From Stigmatella erecta (lineage in GTDB: Bacteria > Myxococcota > Myxococcia > Myxococcales > Myxococcaceae), in the NCBI RefSeq assembly GCF_900111745.1, contig NZ_FOIJ01000006.1, positions 124,001 to 188,000 on the forward strand: a stretch of DNA of 64,000 nucleotides. The letters run 5' to 3'. Below the pieces are notes generated by a model, which worked only from the letters and a program-made list of their open reading frames with translations, did no database searches and was not told the DNA's origin. The first letter of the stretch is position 1; each line of letters begins with the position of its first letter. The translations under genes and the position numbers were made by a program. Positions 25,357 to 34,294 of this stretch are shown here, in pieces.

Positions 25357-26054
25357 GAGGCTTCGGCCTCCGGCGGATTCTGCGGCTCCGCCGTGAGGAG
25401 GGCCCCGGCCAGGCTGCCCACCCCTCCCGCGAGCAGGAGCGCCACCCCTCCGGGCAGCACCTGGGCGCCGCCCAGGGCGATCGCGCCCGACAGCACGGCC
25501 ACCCCCACCTCGACCTTTCCACGCAGCATGGGAATGAGCAGGGCGAGGAAGGCCAGCGGGAACACGAAATCCACCCCGAGCCCCGCCGGGTCCGGCAAGC
25601 CCTGGCCCAGCAGCGCCCCCACGAAGGTGAACAGGTTCCACGGCACGAAGACGCTCAGCCCCGCCCCCAGCAGATAGGCGAAGGTCGGTTGTGGCTCGGT
25701 GAGGACCACCCCGTACGCCTCATCGGTGAGCAGGTGCGCGGCCACCCATCGCTGGGTCCCCGTCAGGGGGAGCCTCTGCGAGAGCGAGAGGCCATAGAGC
25801 AGGTGGCGGGCATTGAGCAGCAAGGTGGTGAGGACGATTTCCACGCCCGAGGCGCCCGCCGCGAACAGCCCCGCCGCGCTGAACTGAGCCCCGCCCGCGA
25901 ACACGAGCGCGCTCAGCAACTGCGTGTCGAGCACCCCGAGCCCCGCGCCCCGCGCGATCACCGCGTAGGCCACGGAGAAGGGAATGAACCCCAGCCACAG
26001 GGGGACGACCGTGCGGAAGCCCCGGAGGAAATCACCTGAATGGGAAAAGCCCAT
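25353..26054 (-). CDS. azlC: AzlC-type branched-chain amino acid transport protein
   Basis: 233 residues from the ATG at 26054, 9 bp after the AraC stop. Hydrophobic helices and the family motifs PLWLGFIPFSVAYAV, FAGGAQFSAAGL, TLLLNARHLLYGLSL and LTDEAYGV are clear. AzlC/AzlD pairs export branched-chain amino acids or analogues such as azaleucine. Translationally coupled to azlD. Regulation by the AraC-type gene just upstream is likely. Confidence 0.93.
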   Translation of the reverse strand: MGFSHSGDFLRGFRTVVPLWLGFIPFSVAYAVIARGAGLGVLDTQLLSALVFAGGAQFSAAGLFAAGASGVEIVLTTLLLNARHLLYGLSLSQRLPLTGTQRWVAAHLLTDEAYGVVLTEPQPTFAYLLGAGLSVFVPWNLFTFVGALLGQGLPDPAGLGVDFVFPLAFLALLIPMLRGKVEVGVAVLSGAIALGGAQVLPGGVALLLAGGVGSLAGALLTAEPQNPPEAEAS

Positions 26055-26063
26055 GCGGGCAAA

Positions 26064-26993
26064 CTACGCAGCGCTGGGGCTCCGTGTCTTGGAGGATCTT
26101 GCGCTGGCCGCGTAGCGGCTCGGCGTCAGCCCGACGCGGCGCTTGAACTCGCGCGTGAGGTGGCTTTGATCACTGAAGCCCAGCAGGGTGGCCACCTGGC
26201 CCGGAGGCTCTCCCTGGCGCAGCAGCTCCCGGGCGCGGCGCACGCGCAGCTCGACCTGGTACGCATGAGGGGGCAGCCCCCACTTGCGGCGGAACACCCG
26301 CACGAGGTGAAAGACGCTGAGCCCCGCGTGACGCGAGAGCTGCTCCAGCGTGACGTTCTGCCCCGGGTGGGCCTCCAGGAAGTCGCGGGCCCGGCGCACC
26401 GCTTCGTGCTCGGTCCCCACGGGCCGGGCCTCCGGAAGGTGGGCCGCATGGCGGGTCACGAGGGGCACCAGCACGGCCAGCAACCGGGATTGGCGCTCCA
26501 GGGCCGAGGCGGGCTGCTCCAATGACGCGTGCAGGGCGCGAATGCGGGCGGCGGCCAGGGGGTCCTCCACCACGGCCTGGGGAAAGAAGGGGACCCCCCG
26601 CGGGCGGCCGGACAGGCCGGAGGCCGCCTCCTCCAGCACCCGGGGCTCCGGGTAGAGCATCCGGTAGCTCCAGCCGCCCGCCTCCGGGGCATGCCCGGTG
26701 TGGATGTCTCCCGGATTCACCAGGACGACACTGCCCGCGGGGGCGTAGTGCATCTGCCCCCGGCACCGGAAGGCCTCCACGCCCCGCTCGATGACCCCGA
26801 TCGCGAACCCCTCATGGCTGTGGGGCGCGAAGGTGTGGGTGACATAGGTGGCCTTGAGCAGCTCCAGCCCGCCCAACTCCTCGGGCCTCCAAAGAGTGCA
26901 CTCCTCGTGGGGCCCGGGTCCTCCGGCGGTGGACCCGCCCTGCGCGGCGATGGCGCCCTGCGGCACAACGGAGGAGGAGCGGGAGGACGGCAT
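26064..26993 (-). CDS. AraC-family transcriptional regulator of the azlCD operon
   Basis: 309 residues. The ATG at 26993 has TGGAG upstream and avoids a long unsupported N-terminal extension. The N-terminal cupin-like sensor (HEGFAIGVIERGVEAFRCRGQMHYAPAGSVVLVNPG is split here by its GDIH site) carries the HSHEG and GDIHTG features of AraC ligand-binding domains. The C-terminal ~100 residues hold two helix-turn-helix motifs, LEQLSRHAGLSVFHLVRVF and VATLLGFSDQSHLTREFKR, and end in GLTPSRYA. Directly followed by azlC and azlD (9 bp, then overlap). It likely responds to an amino acid or toxic analogue and controls export. Confidence 0.92.
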   Translation of the reverse strand: MPSSRSSSVVPQGAIAAQGGSTAGGPGPHEECTLWRPEELGGLELLKATYVTHTFAPHSHEGFAIGVIERGVEAFRCRGQMHYAPAGSVVLVNPGDIHTGHAPEAGGWSYRMLYPEPRVLEEAASGLSGRPRGVPFFPQAVVEDPLAAARIRALHASLEQPASALERQSRLLAVLVPLVTRHAAHLPEARPVGTEHEAVRRARDFLEAHPGQNVTLEQLSRHAGLSVFHLVRVFRRKWGLPPHAYQVELRVRRARELLRQGEPPGQVATLLGFSDQSHLTREFKRRVGLTPSRYAASARSSKTRSPSAA

Positions 26994-27145
26994 GGGGGAG
27001 ACTCCAGGAGCTGACCCCCGAAGCGTAAAGAGGCCGCGGCCCGGGGTCTTGAAGAAACTTGCTCGCCAGGGCGGCGCTTCCCGGCCCGGAGGGGGCAGCG
27101 CCCCCGGGTTGGCATAGAGTGGGCGGCCGAGAGGGCGGAAGCCGC
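26994..27145. promoter_or_regulatory. divergent spacer with hairpin upstream of the cyclase
   Basis: 152 bp between the AraC-type gene (minus) and the CHASE2 cyclase (plus), so it should hold both promoters. It contains GGGGGC-AGC-GCCCCC at 27091-27105, 40 bp before the cyclase start. No clear -35/-10 pair was found. Confidence 0.4.
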
Positions 27146-29494
27146 ATGGTGAGTAAGACACAGAGGGTCCTGCGGCTGCGCCTGCGTAACCACCTGGGGC
27201 AGATGGTGGGGCTGGCGCTGCTGGCCACGGGGGTCGCCGTGGCGTGCTGGTCCCTGCAGTGGCTGTGGCTGCCGAACATGGAGCGCCAGCTGTACGACAG
27301 CGCGCTCACCACCTTCACGCGCGAGCACGGCCTCTCCGAGGACATCATCGTGGTGGCCATCGACCAGTCCACCCTGGATGGGGTCCGCGCCAACCGCACC
27401 TACGCGCGCAACTTCGGCAACTACCCCTGGACGCGCAGCCTCTGGGCCCGCGTGACCGAGGAGCTGGCCGCGAGCGGCGCACGGGCCGTGCTGCTCGACG
27501 CCGTCATGGACGAGCCGGACACGGACCCCAGCGCGGACCAGGCCTTCGCCACGGCGCTGCGGGAAACCGGCCTGCCCTTCTACCTGGGCGTCTCCAGCCA
27601 CCCCAGAGCCACCGCCCTGCCCCAGGTCGAACCCGTGCAGCGGTTCCCTGCCCCCGCTCAGCCCCCCGCGCCCGCCGGCACCGCGCCGGTTCCGGAAGCC
27701 CTCAGCGGCGAGTTCGAGGAGGTGGATGAGGACGAGCCCCCCACCGCCGCGGACGCGCTCCAAGCCGCGCAGGCGCTCGCGTTCCCAGTGAAGACAGAGG
27801 GCCGCCCCTTGCCTCGGCTGGAGCCCGAGCCCACGAGCGATCGGAGCCAGCTCCCCCGGCCCATCCCGCCCATCGCCCCGCTCCTCTCCGAAGTGGATGG
27901 CTTTGGCCTGGTGGAGGTGGAGCCGGATCCGGATGGAAGCATGCGGCGCACGCGCTTCGCCTACACGGACGGGACGAACGCGTACGTCACGCTCCCGGTG
28001 GCGCTGGCGGCGGACCTCTTTGGCGCGAAGGAGCTGGCATTCTCCGGCCGGACGATGCGCCTGGGCTCGCACGAGCTGACGGTGAACCCGGATGGCAGCG
28101 CGGAGATCGACTTCGGCGGCGCGCTGCACGAGCGCTACCACCTCATTCCCCTCATCGCCGTCCTGGATGCCTGGGCACTGCGGCGGGAGGGCAAGCCGAC
28201 GGGGCTGTCGCCGGACCTGTTCCGCGGCAAGGTAGTGGTCATTGGAGGAACAGCCCTGGGAGTGGGAGACTCGAAGACGACGCCATTCGGGGCCACGGTG
28301 CCGGGCATGAGCAAGCAGGTGGCGGTGCTGGACAACCTGCTCGCCGGCCGCTTCATCACCGAGGCCCCCTTCTGGGTGAGCCTGCTGTTCAGCCTGGCGC
28401 TGGCACTGGCCTCGACGGTGGTGCTCATGACGCTGCGCCAGCCTGGGCTGGAGCTCGCATGGCCGCTGTTGCTGATTCCCGCCGTCTTCATGCTCATGGG
28501 CTACACGCTGGCCTTCGGCCGGGTCCACCTGCTCACGGCGATGCCCGCCGTGGCGGGACTGCTGGCCAGCCTCGGGGCGGTGGCCGCCAACCACCTGTTC
28601 GCCAACCGCGAGGCCGTGTTCATCCGGCAGGCGTTCAGCCGCTACATGGAGCCGAAGCTCATCGAGCAGATGATCGAGGAGAACCAGCTGCCGCGCCTGG
28701 ATGGCGAGGCGCGGGAAATCACCGCCTTCTTCAGCGACATCCGCGGCTTCTCCACCTTCTCCGAGCAGTTCCGGGACAATCCGCGCGAACTGGTCCGCGT
28801 GCTCAACATGTACCTGACGCGGGTCAGCTCCTCGCTGATCCACGAGGGCGGGTGCCTGGACAAGTACATCGGTGACGCGGTGGTGTGCCTGTTCGGCGCC
28901 CCCATCAACCACACGGACCACGCGGTGCGCGCCTGCCGCGGGGCGCTCCGGACGAAGGCCGAGGTGGAGCAGCTGCGCGAGGAGTTCCGCGAGCAGGGCC
29001 TGCCGGATGTCTACACGCGCATCGGCCTCAACAGCGCGAAGCTCTTCGTGGGCAACTTCGGCAGCGAGCAGCTCTTCGACTACACCGCCATCGGGGATGG
29101 CATGAACCTCGCGGCGCGGCTGGAGGGCGCGAACAAGGCCTACGGCTCGCTCATCATGATCGGCCCGAGCACCTACGCGCTTGCCCAGCACGCCATCGAG
29201 GTGCGCGAGCTGGACAACGTGCGGGTGGCGGGCAAGACGGAGGCGGTCACGGTGTACGAGTTGCTGGCGCTCAAGGGCCAGCTTCCCGCCCACACACGCG
29301 AGACGGTGGAGCGCTACCACGAGGCGCTCGCGCTCTACCGCCAGGCGCGCTTCGCCGAGGCGGCCGCCGTGCTACAGACACGGCTGGCACAGGACCCGGA
29401 CGACGGGCCCACCGCCGCGCTGCTGAGGCGCTGCCGGGAATTCGAGAAGTCTCCTCCCCACCCCTTCGACGGGGTGACGAACCTGGACAAGTGA
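27146..29494 (+). CDS. CHASE2-domain class III adenylate/guanylate cyclase
   Basis: 782 residues from the ATG at 27146. An N-terminal membrane helix (~20-41) is followed by a periplasmic CHASE2 sensor (IIVVAIDQSTLDGV, NYPWTRSLWARV, GARAVLLDAVMD ... SEVDGFGLVEVEPDPDG ... FRGKVVVIGGTA). Three membrane helices (~405-500) and the cyclase domain come next. Metal Asp residues lie in FFSDIRGF (~531) and YIGDAVVCLFG (~577). AIGDGMNLAARLEG carries the transition-state Asn and Arg. A ~90-residue Pro/Glu-rich insertion (~152-240) splits CHASE2. The C-terminal tail is TPR-like. It heads an operon with the SH3-like and M48 genes. Confidence 0.95.
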   Translation: MVSKTQRVLRLRLRNHLGQMVGLALLATGVAVACWSLQWLWLPNMERQLYDSALTTFTREHGLSEDIIVVAIDQSTLDGVRANRTYARNFGNYPWTRSLWARVTEELAASGARAVLLDAVMDEPDTDPSADQAFATALRETGLPFYLGVSSHPRATALPQVEPVQRFPAPAQPPAPAGTAPVPEALSGEFEEVDEDEPPTAADALQAAQALAFPVKTEGRPLPRLEPEPTSDRSQLPRPIPPIAPLLSEVDGFGLVEVEPDPDGSMRRTRFAYTDGTNAYVTLPVALAADLFGAKELAFSGRTMRLGSHELTVNPDGSAEIDFGGALHERYHLIPLIAVLDAWALRREGKPTGLSPDLFRGKVVVIGGTALGVGDSKTTPFGATVPGMSKQVAVLDNLLAGRFITEAPFWVSLLFSLALALASTVVLMTLRQPGLELAWPLLLIPAVFMLMGYTLAFGRVHLLTAMPAVAGLLASLGAVAANHLFANREAVFIRQAFSRYMEPKLIEQMIEENQLPRLDGEAREITAFFSDIRGFSTFSEQFRDNPRELVRVLNMYLTRVSSSLIHEGGCLDKYIGDAVVCLFGAPINHTDHAVRACRGALRTKAEVEQLREEFREQGLPDVYTRIGLNSAKLFVGNFGSEQLFDYTAIGDGMNLAARLEGANKAYGSLIMIGPSTYALAQHAIEVRELDNVRVAGKTEAVTVYELLALKGQLPAHTRETVERYHEALALYRQARFAEAAAVLQTRLAQDPDDGPTAALLRRCREFEKSPPHPFDGVTNLDK

Positions 29495-29504
29495 GCCGAA
29501 CCGA

Positions 29505-30056
29505 ATGAGTTCAAGAGCACGACTGCTGGGGGCCCTGCTGGTGCTGGGCTCCGCGAGCCCGGCCCTGGCCGCCCCGGCGGAGACCACCCTGTACGTGAAG
29601 GCGCGCAACACGCGGCTGATGGCCAGCGCCTCCGCCACCGCCAACGTCCTGGCCGTCCTCCAGCCTGGGCAGGAGGTGAAGTGGCTGGGCGCGGATCCGA
29701 AGAACACGCAGTGGCACCGCGTGCAGGCGGGCACCCAGAAAGGCGTGGTGTTCCAGTCCAACCTGGCCAAGAAGCCCCCCAGCCTGGAACTCGTCGCCCA
29801 GGACAAGGGGACGCGGCAGGTGGACCCGGTGGCCTTCGCCAACTCGGGGGCGGCGGTGAAGGGACTGGGCCAAGGCGCCATCGAGTACGGCAAAGGCAAG
29901 AACGATCCAGGTTACGAGCAAGCCATCAAGCAGCTGCAGGAGTTGGAGACCTTGGCGGAGAAAATTGGCACTGCGGAGCTCGCCGCGCACGCGCGCAAGG
30001 CCAAGCTCTTCCCCGTGGTGGGGCCACAGGCCGTGGCTGGACGAGGTGGCAAGTGA
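29505..30056 (+). CDS. secreted bacterial SH3-domain protein
   Basis: 183 residues from the ATG at 29505, 10 bp after the cyclase stop. The signal peptide ends SASPALA. Residues ~25-85 (LYVKARNTRLMASASATANVLAVLQPGQEVKWLG, split by its RNTRL) match an SH3b domain with the N..L...P...A.V...L..G..V.... pattern. The C-terminal half contains helical QAIKQLQELETLAEKI and no known domain. SH3b domains bind peptide or cell-wall ligands. Its GTGA overlap with the next gene implies a joint role with the M48 peptidase. Confidence 0.82.
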   Translation: MSSRARLLGALLVLGSASPALAAPAETTLYVKARNTRLMASASATANVLAVLQPGQEVKWLGADPKNTQWHRVQAGTQKGVVFQSNLAKKPPSLELVAQDKGTRQVDPVAFANSGAAVKGLGQGAIEYGKGKNDPGYEQAIKQLQELETLAEKIGTAELAAHARKAKLFPVVGPQAVAGRGGK

Positions 30057-30958
30057 ACCGGCACCTGCTGCGGCTCGCGGTGCTAGGGCTGGGCCTGACG
30101 GCCGCCTCGTGCGCGGCCACGAAGGAGTCCCTCCAGCGCCTCGCGTCCGTGGAGGTGGCTCAGTCGGTCAAAGAAAACGTCCGCGAGTTCTCCCAGTGCG
30201 ACAGGCTGAAAGCCGATATCTCCTTCCAGGAGGAGTACGACCTGGGCGGTGCGGTTGCCCTGAGCTGGGTCCGGAAAGGTGGCGGCCTCATGCTGGCCAA
30301 CACCCCCGAGAAGCAACTGCACCAGTACCTCAATACGGTGGGGCGCAACCTGGCCGCGCAATCCTCCCGGCCCACGCTGCGGTGGACTTTTGGAGCGCTT
30401 CAGGACCCAGAGACCTTCAATGCGACTTCCGCTCCGGGCGGCTACGTCTTTCTCACCCGGCGTCTCCTACAGAACGTGGACAACGAGGCCCAGCTCGCAG
30501 GAGTGCTCGCACACGAAATCGCGCACATCACCCTCAAGCATGCCCTGAACTCCTTTGGCGGCTTCAAGGTGAAGCAATGTCAGGTGGGTGCCTGGACACC
30601 CGATACGCCTCTCTTCGGCGAAGCCCTCGGCAAGGGAGCGGATTCGATCATCTCCCACGTCTCGAAGGGATTCGACAAGGACGACGAATTCGCCGCAGAC
30701 GCCCTGGCGATCCATCTCCTCGTCTCCGCAGGGTACGAGCCCACGGAGTACACAGGCTTCATCGGCAAGATTCCAGAGAGCACGGGAATCACCTCCACAC
30801 ACCCGAAAAAGTCAGAGCGTCTGAAGCGAATGGTGGCCGTGCTCGAAACAGCGAAGAAACCCAGCGATGGCTTCTCCGAGTGGCCCGCCGGGATGCAAGG
30901 GCTCGTGGTGCCCCCGCTCCCCCCCGCGTTCTCCGTGGTGCAGGCCAACGGGCGCTAA
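30053..30958 (+). CDS. M48-family zinc metallopeptidase lipoprotein
   Basis: 301 residues starting at the GTG at 30053, overlapping the previous stop as GTGA. The leader ends GLTAASC (lipobox). The peptidase core follows the BepA/LoiP pattern: QLAGVLAHEIAHITLKHA with zinc motif HEIAH at 154-158, and the third-ligand helix KDDEFAADALAIHLLVSAGY with Glu at ~211, then STHPKKSERLKRM. It would act in the periplasm or outer membrane on misfolded proteins. It is in an operon with a CHASE2 cyclase and SH3-like protein. Codon use is slightly less GC-biased than its neighbours. Confidence 0.92.
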   Translation: MNRHLLRLAVLGLGLTAASCAATKESLQRLASVEVAQSVKENVREFSQCDRLKADISFQEEYDLGGAVALSWVRKGGGLMLANTPEKQLHQYLNTVGRNLAAQSSRPTLRWTFGALQDPETFNATSAPGGYVFLTRRLLQNVDNEAQLAGVLAHEIAHITLKHALNSFGGFKVKQCQVGAWTPDTPLFGEALGKGADSIISHVSKGFDKDDEFAADALAIHLLVSAGYEPTEYTGFIGKIPESTGITSTHPKKSERLKRMVAVLETAKKPSDGFSEWPAGMQGLVVPPLPPAFSVVQANGR

Positions 30959-31072
30959 GGCCGGCGGCCGCGCGACTCGCCCTTCGCCGTTCCCGAGAGC
31001 CCAGAGGTGGCCGAACCTGCCCCCGCCTGACCTCCCGTGGATTCGTGGACAGCCCACCGCGCGGGCGGGACG

Positions 31073-31855
31073 ATGCGCCTCATGAGCGACTCAAGGATTG
31101 AGCGGGACCTTCGAAACCTGGGGGTCCGCGAGGAAGGCGTGCTGCTGGTCCACACCTCGTTCCGGGCGGTCCGGCCCGTGGAGGGCGGCCCACTGGGACT
31201 GATTGGCGCACTGCAAGCCGTGCTCGGCCCCCAGGGTACCCTGGTGATGCCCACGATGACGGCCGGCGACACGGTGTTCGATCCACGGTCCACGCCGACG
31301 GACTCCATGGGAATCACCGCCGAGCTGTTCTGGCGGCAGCCGGGGGTCTTGCGAAGCACCCATCCCGGGGGATCCTTCGCCGCCTCGGGGCCGCTCGCCG
31401 GGCAGATCTGCGCGCCCCAGCCGCTCTCGCCTCCCCATGGGCCGGACAGCCCCGTGGGCCGCGTGCATGCGCTGGCCGGGCAGGTGCTCCTGCTGGGGGT
31501 GACGCACAGCGAGAACACGACGCTGCACCTCGCGGAGGCCCTGGCCGGGGTGCCGTACTCGGTTTCACACCCCTGCGTCGTGGAGGCCGATGGCGAGGTG
31601 AAGACCGTGATGATTCCCGAGACGGACCACTGTTGCCGGGGCTTTCAGCTCGCCGACCACTGGCTGCGCGTTCACGCGCTTCAGCGCGAGGGGAAGGTGG
31701 GCAACGCCCACGCCCGCCTCTGCGACTCACGCAGCCTCGTCATGCTCGCGGTCGAGCACCTCACCGCGAACCCGCTCACGTTCTTGTGCCCCGCGGGAGC
31801 TGGCTGCGAGGAGTGCGATGCGGCCCGCGCGAGCATTCCGCCTTCTGCCGCCTGA
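31073..31855 (+). CDS. AAC(3)-type aminoglycoside N-acetyltransferase family protein
   Basis: 260 residues. The ATG at 31073 is preferred; GTG at 31037 and ATG at 31082 are alternatives. The sequence follows the AAC(3) family: LLVHTSFRAVRPVEGG, VMPTMTAGD, GVLRSTHPGGSFAASGPLA, RVHALAGQVLLLGVTHSENTTLHLAE (each shown in parts), and a C-terminal hydrophobic strand. Family enzymes transfer acetyl from acetyl-CoA to the 3-amino group of aminoglycosides, but environmental members may act on other amines. No other resistance or biosynthesis gene adjoins it. Confidence 0.88.
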   Translation: MRLMSDSRIERDLRNLGVREEGVLLVHTSFRAVRPVEGGPLGLIGALQAVLGPQGTLVMPTMTAGDTVFDPRSTPTDSMGITAELFWRQPGVLRSTHPGGSFAASGPLAGQICAPQPLSPPHGPDSPVGRVHALAGQVLLLGVTHSENTTLHLAEALAGVPYSVSHPCVVEADGEVKTVMIPETDHCCRGFQLADHWLRVHALQREGKVGNAHARLCDSRSLVMLAVEHLTANPLTFLCPAGAGCEECDAARASIPPSAA

Positions 31856-31896
31856 GAGAGGCTGTGGACGGCGCGGGGACCGGGTTAAAAGCCCCC

Positions 31897-34266
31897 ATGC
31901 GCTCGCTCCGGTCCTCTTTGATACTCCTTGGACTCCTGGCCTCCCCCGTGCTGGCCGCTGTGCCCACCGGATTCCAGGAGACGGTGTACACGTCCGCTGC
32001 CCTGTCCCCCATCACGGGCATGGCCTGGGCGCCCGATGGCTCGGGGCGGCTCTTCTTCACGCAGAAGAACGGCAAGGTGCTCGTCGCGACAATGCGCGAT
32101 GGGGCGCTCGTCACGCAGGGCACGGCCCTGGCCACGTCCGAGTTCGCCTCGGAGACCGTCTACACCAACAGCGAGGGGGGCCTCCTCGGGATCGCGTTCG
32201 ATCCGAACTACGCCGTCAACCGCTACGTCTACCTGTTCCTCTCGGCGGCCAGCACCAAACAGCAGATCGTCCGCTACACGGACGCCAATGGCGCGGGCAC
32301 GGCGCGCACGGTGCTCGTCGGCAACCTGCCGACCGCCGGGCAGAACCATGTGGGCGGGGCGATCGGGCTCGGGCCGGACGGCAAGCTGTACTGGGCCATT
32401 GGAGACCTGGGCAACGGCACCGGCGTGAACGCGGATCTCACCTCGGTGGCGGCCAAGGTGAGCCGGGCCAACCTGGACGGCACGCCCGCCAACGACAACC
32501 CCTTCAACGATGGGGTGGGCCCCAACAACGAGTACATCTGGGCGCGGGGCTTCCGCAATCCCTTCACCTTCACGTTCCAGCCTGGCACCGGGCGGCTGTG
32601 GGTGAACTCGGTGGGCACGAACTACGAGCAGATCTTCCTCACCAACGTGCGAGATCATGCCGGCTACATCGATTATGAGAACAACCAGCCCGCGGGCTTC
32701 ATCACCCCGGTCATCAAGTACCGCACCAACGGCACGGACACGCGCGGCCTCACCGCGTCCGGCGCCGTGAGAAGCGGCGGCACCGTCACCTTCACCACCA
32801 CAGCCGGCCACGGCTTCCGCAAGGGGGAGAAGATCACCGTGGCGGGGGTGGCGAACGCGGGCTTCAACGGGGACTTCTACGTGGCCAGCGTGCCGTCTCC
32901 CACGGAGTGGACGGCCACGCAGACTGGACCGGATGCGTCGAGCGGCGGGGGCACGGCGGTGACGCAGAACCTGGGTGGATCCATCACCGGGGGCATCTTC
33001 TACGACTCCACCCTCTTCCCGGACGGCTACCGCGGGAACTTCTTCTTTGGGGACTACAACTCCGGAGGGCTGGTGCGCGCCACGCTGGCCGCGGACAACA
33101 CGGTGGCCACCGTGGACGCCTGGGCCTCCGGCTTCAGCCAGACCGTGGACATGGACGTAGGCCCCGATGGCGCGCTGTACACCGTGGGCGTCACTTCCAG
33201 ATCCGTCACGCGGATCCTTCCCACCGCCGCTGGGCAGAAGCTCATCGTCTCGGCGCTGAACGTGACGCTCGTCGAGGGCGGCCGCTCCGTGTTCACGGTG
33301 CGGCTGGCCGAGGCCCCCACCGAGGAGTTCCGTGTGAGCGTGGCGCGGGCCTCGGGTGACGCGGACCTGACGGTCGCGGAGGGCGCGGAGCTCATCTTCA
33401 CCCCGGCCAACTGGAATCAGCTTCAGCGCGTCGTCCTCGCCGCCGCCGAGGACGCGGACATGGCCGCGGACCGGGCGGCCTTCACCGTGTCCGTGCCGGG
33501 GCTGAACCCCGAGACGGTCCAGGCGGTGGCCATAGATGACAACTCGGCGCGGCTGGTGCTTCCCGCCCTGGAACTGGCGATGGACGAGGGAGGCACCGCC
33601 ACCTTCACGGTGGTGCTCTCCAAGCGGCCCCAGGGGAACGTCTCCGTCACGGCGGCACGCACCGACGGGGACACGGACGTCACGGTCTCCAGCGGCGCCA
33701 CCCTCACCTTCACGCCGGCCAACTGGAACACGGTGCAAACCGTCACCGTGGCGGCCGCGGGGGATGCGGACACCGCCCAGGATTCCGCCAAGGTCACCGT
33801 GGCCATCCCGGGAGGGGACGCCCGCGCGGTGTCCATCACCGTCCAGGACACGACCCCCGTGGCCCCCACCATCGTGTCCACCCCCCTCACCACCGCGGTG
33901 GTGGGCACCCCATACCGCTATGAGGTGGCCGCCGAGGGACGGCCCGCGCCCTCCTTCTCCCTGACGAGCAGCGTGCAGGGACCGGGCATTGACGCCACCA
34001 ACGGCGTCATCCTCTGGACGCCCACGGAGGCAGGCACGGTGGACCTGCAGGTGACCGCGAGCAACGGGGTGGCCCCGGATTCGGTTCAGTCCTTCCAGGT
34101 GGCCGTGACCGCCGCGCCCCAAGATGGGGGAACCGAACCCGATGGAGGGACGACGCAGCCAGAGGAAGATTCGTCTGGCTGTGGCTGCGGCGCGGGCCCC
34201 AGCGGCGCGCTGGCGTGGCTGGGAGGACTCTGGATGCTGCGCGGGAGGCGGGCGCGCGGCGGCTGA
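31897..34266 (+). CDS. secreted sorbosone/glucose-dehydrogenase-like beta-propeller with Calx-beta-like repeats and MYXO-CTERM
   Basis: 789 residues from the ATG at 31897; signal peptide MRSLRSSLILLGLLASPVLA. Residues ~25-450 are a soluble-glucose-dehydrogenase-like propeller (LSPITGMAWAPDGSGRLFF, GGLLGIAFDPNY, GQNHVGGAIGLGPDGKLY, RGFRNPFTFTFQPGTGRLW). A ~75-residue insertion (~285-355) rich in Thr/Gly splits the propeller. Two similar ~95-residue repeats follow (..LTFTPANWNTVQTVTVAA..), then an Ig-like putative domain. The C-terminus is a Gly/Cys motif GCGCGAG, a hydrophobic stretch and RGRRARGG, a MYXO-CTERM sorting signal. Role: surface adhesion or sugar oxidation, inferred. Confidence 0.85.
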   Translation: MRSLRSSLILLGLLASPVLAAVPTGFQETVYTSAALSPITGMAWAPDGSGRLFFTQKNGKVLVATMRDGALVTQGTALATSEFASETVYTNSEGGLLGIAFDPNYAVNRYVYLFLSAASTKQQIVRYTDANGAGTARTVLVGNLPTAGQNHVGGAIGLGPDGKLYWAIGDLGNGTGVNADLTSVAAKVSRANLDGTPANDNPFNDGVGPNNEYIWARGFRNPFTFTFQPGTGRLWVNSVGTNYEQIFLTNVRDHAGYIDYENNQPAGFITPVIKYRTNGTDTRGLTASGAVRSGGTVTFTTTAGHGFRKGEKITVAGVANAGFNGDFYVASVPSPTEWTATQTGPDASSGGGTAVTQNLGGSITGGIFYDSTLFPDGYRGNFFFGDYNSGGLVRATLAADNTVATVDAWASGFSQTVDMDVGPDGALYTVGVTSRSVTRILPTAAGQKLIVSALNVTLVEGGRSVFTVRLAEAPTEEFRVSVARASGDADLTVAEGAELIFTPANWNQLQRVVLAAAEDADMAADRAAFTVSVPGLNPETVQAVAIDDNSARLVLPALELAMDEGGTATFTVVLSKRPQGNVSVTAARTDGDTDVTVSSGATLTFTPANWNTVQTVTVAAAGDADTAQDSAKVTVAIPGGDARAVSITVQDTTPVAPTIVSTPLTTAVVGTPYRYEVAAEGRPAPSFSLTSSVQGPGIDATNGVILWTPTEAGTVDLQVTASNGVAPDSVQSFQVAVTAAPQDGGTEPDGGTTQPEEDSSGCGCGAGPSGALAWLGGLWMLRGRRARGG

Positions 34267-34294
34267 GTGGGTGGAGAGGTGACGGGCCGGGTGC

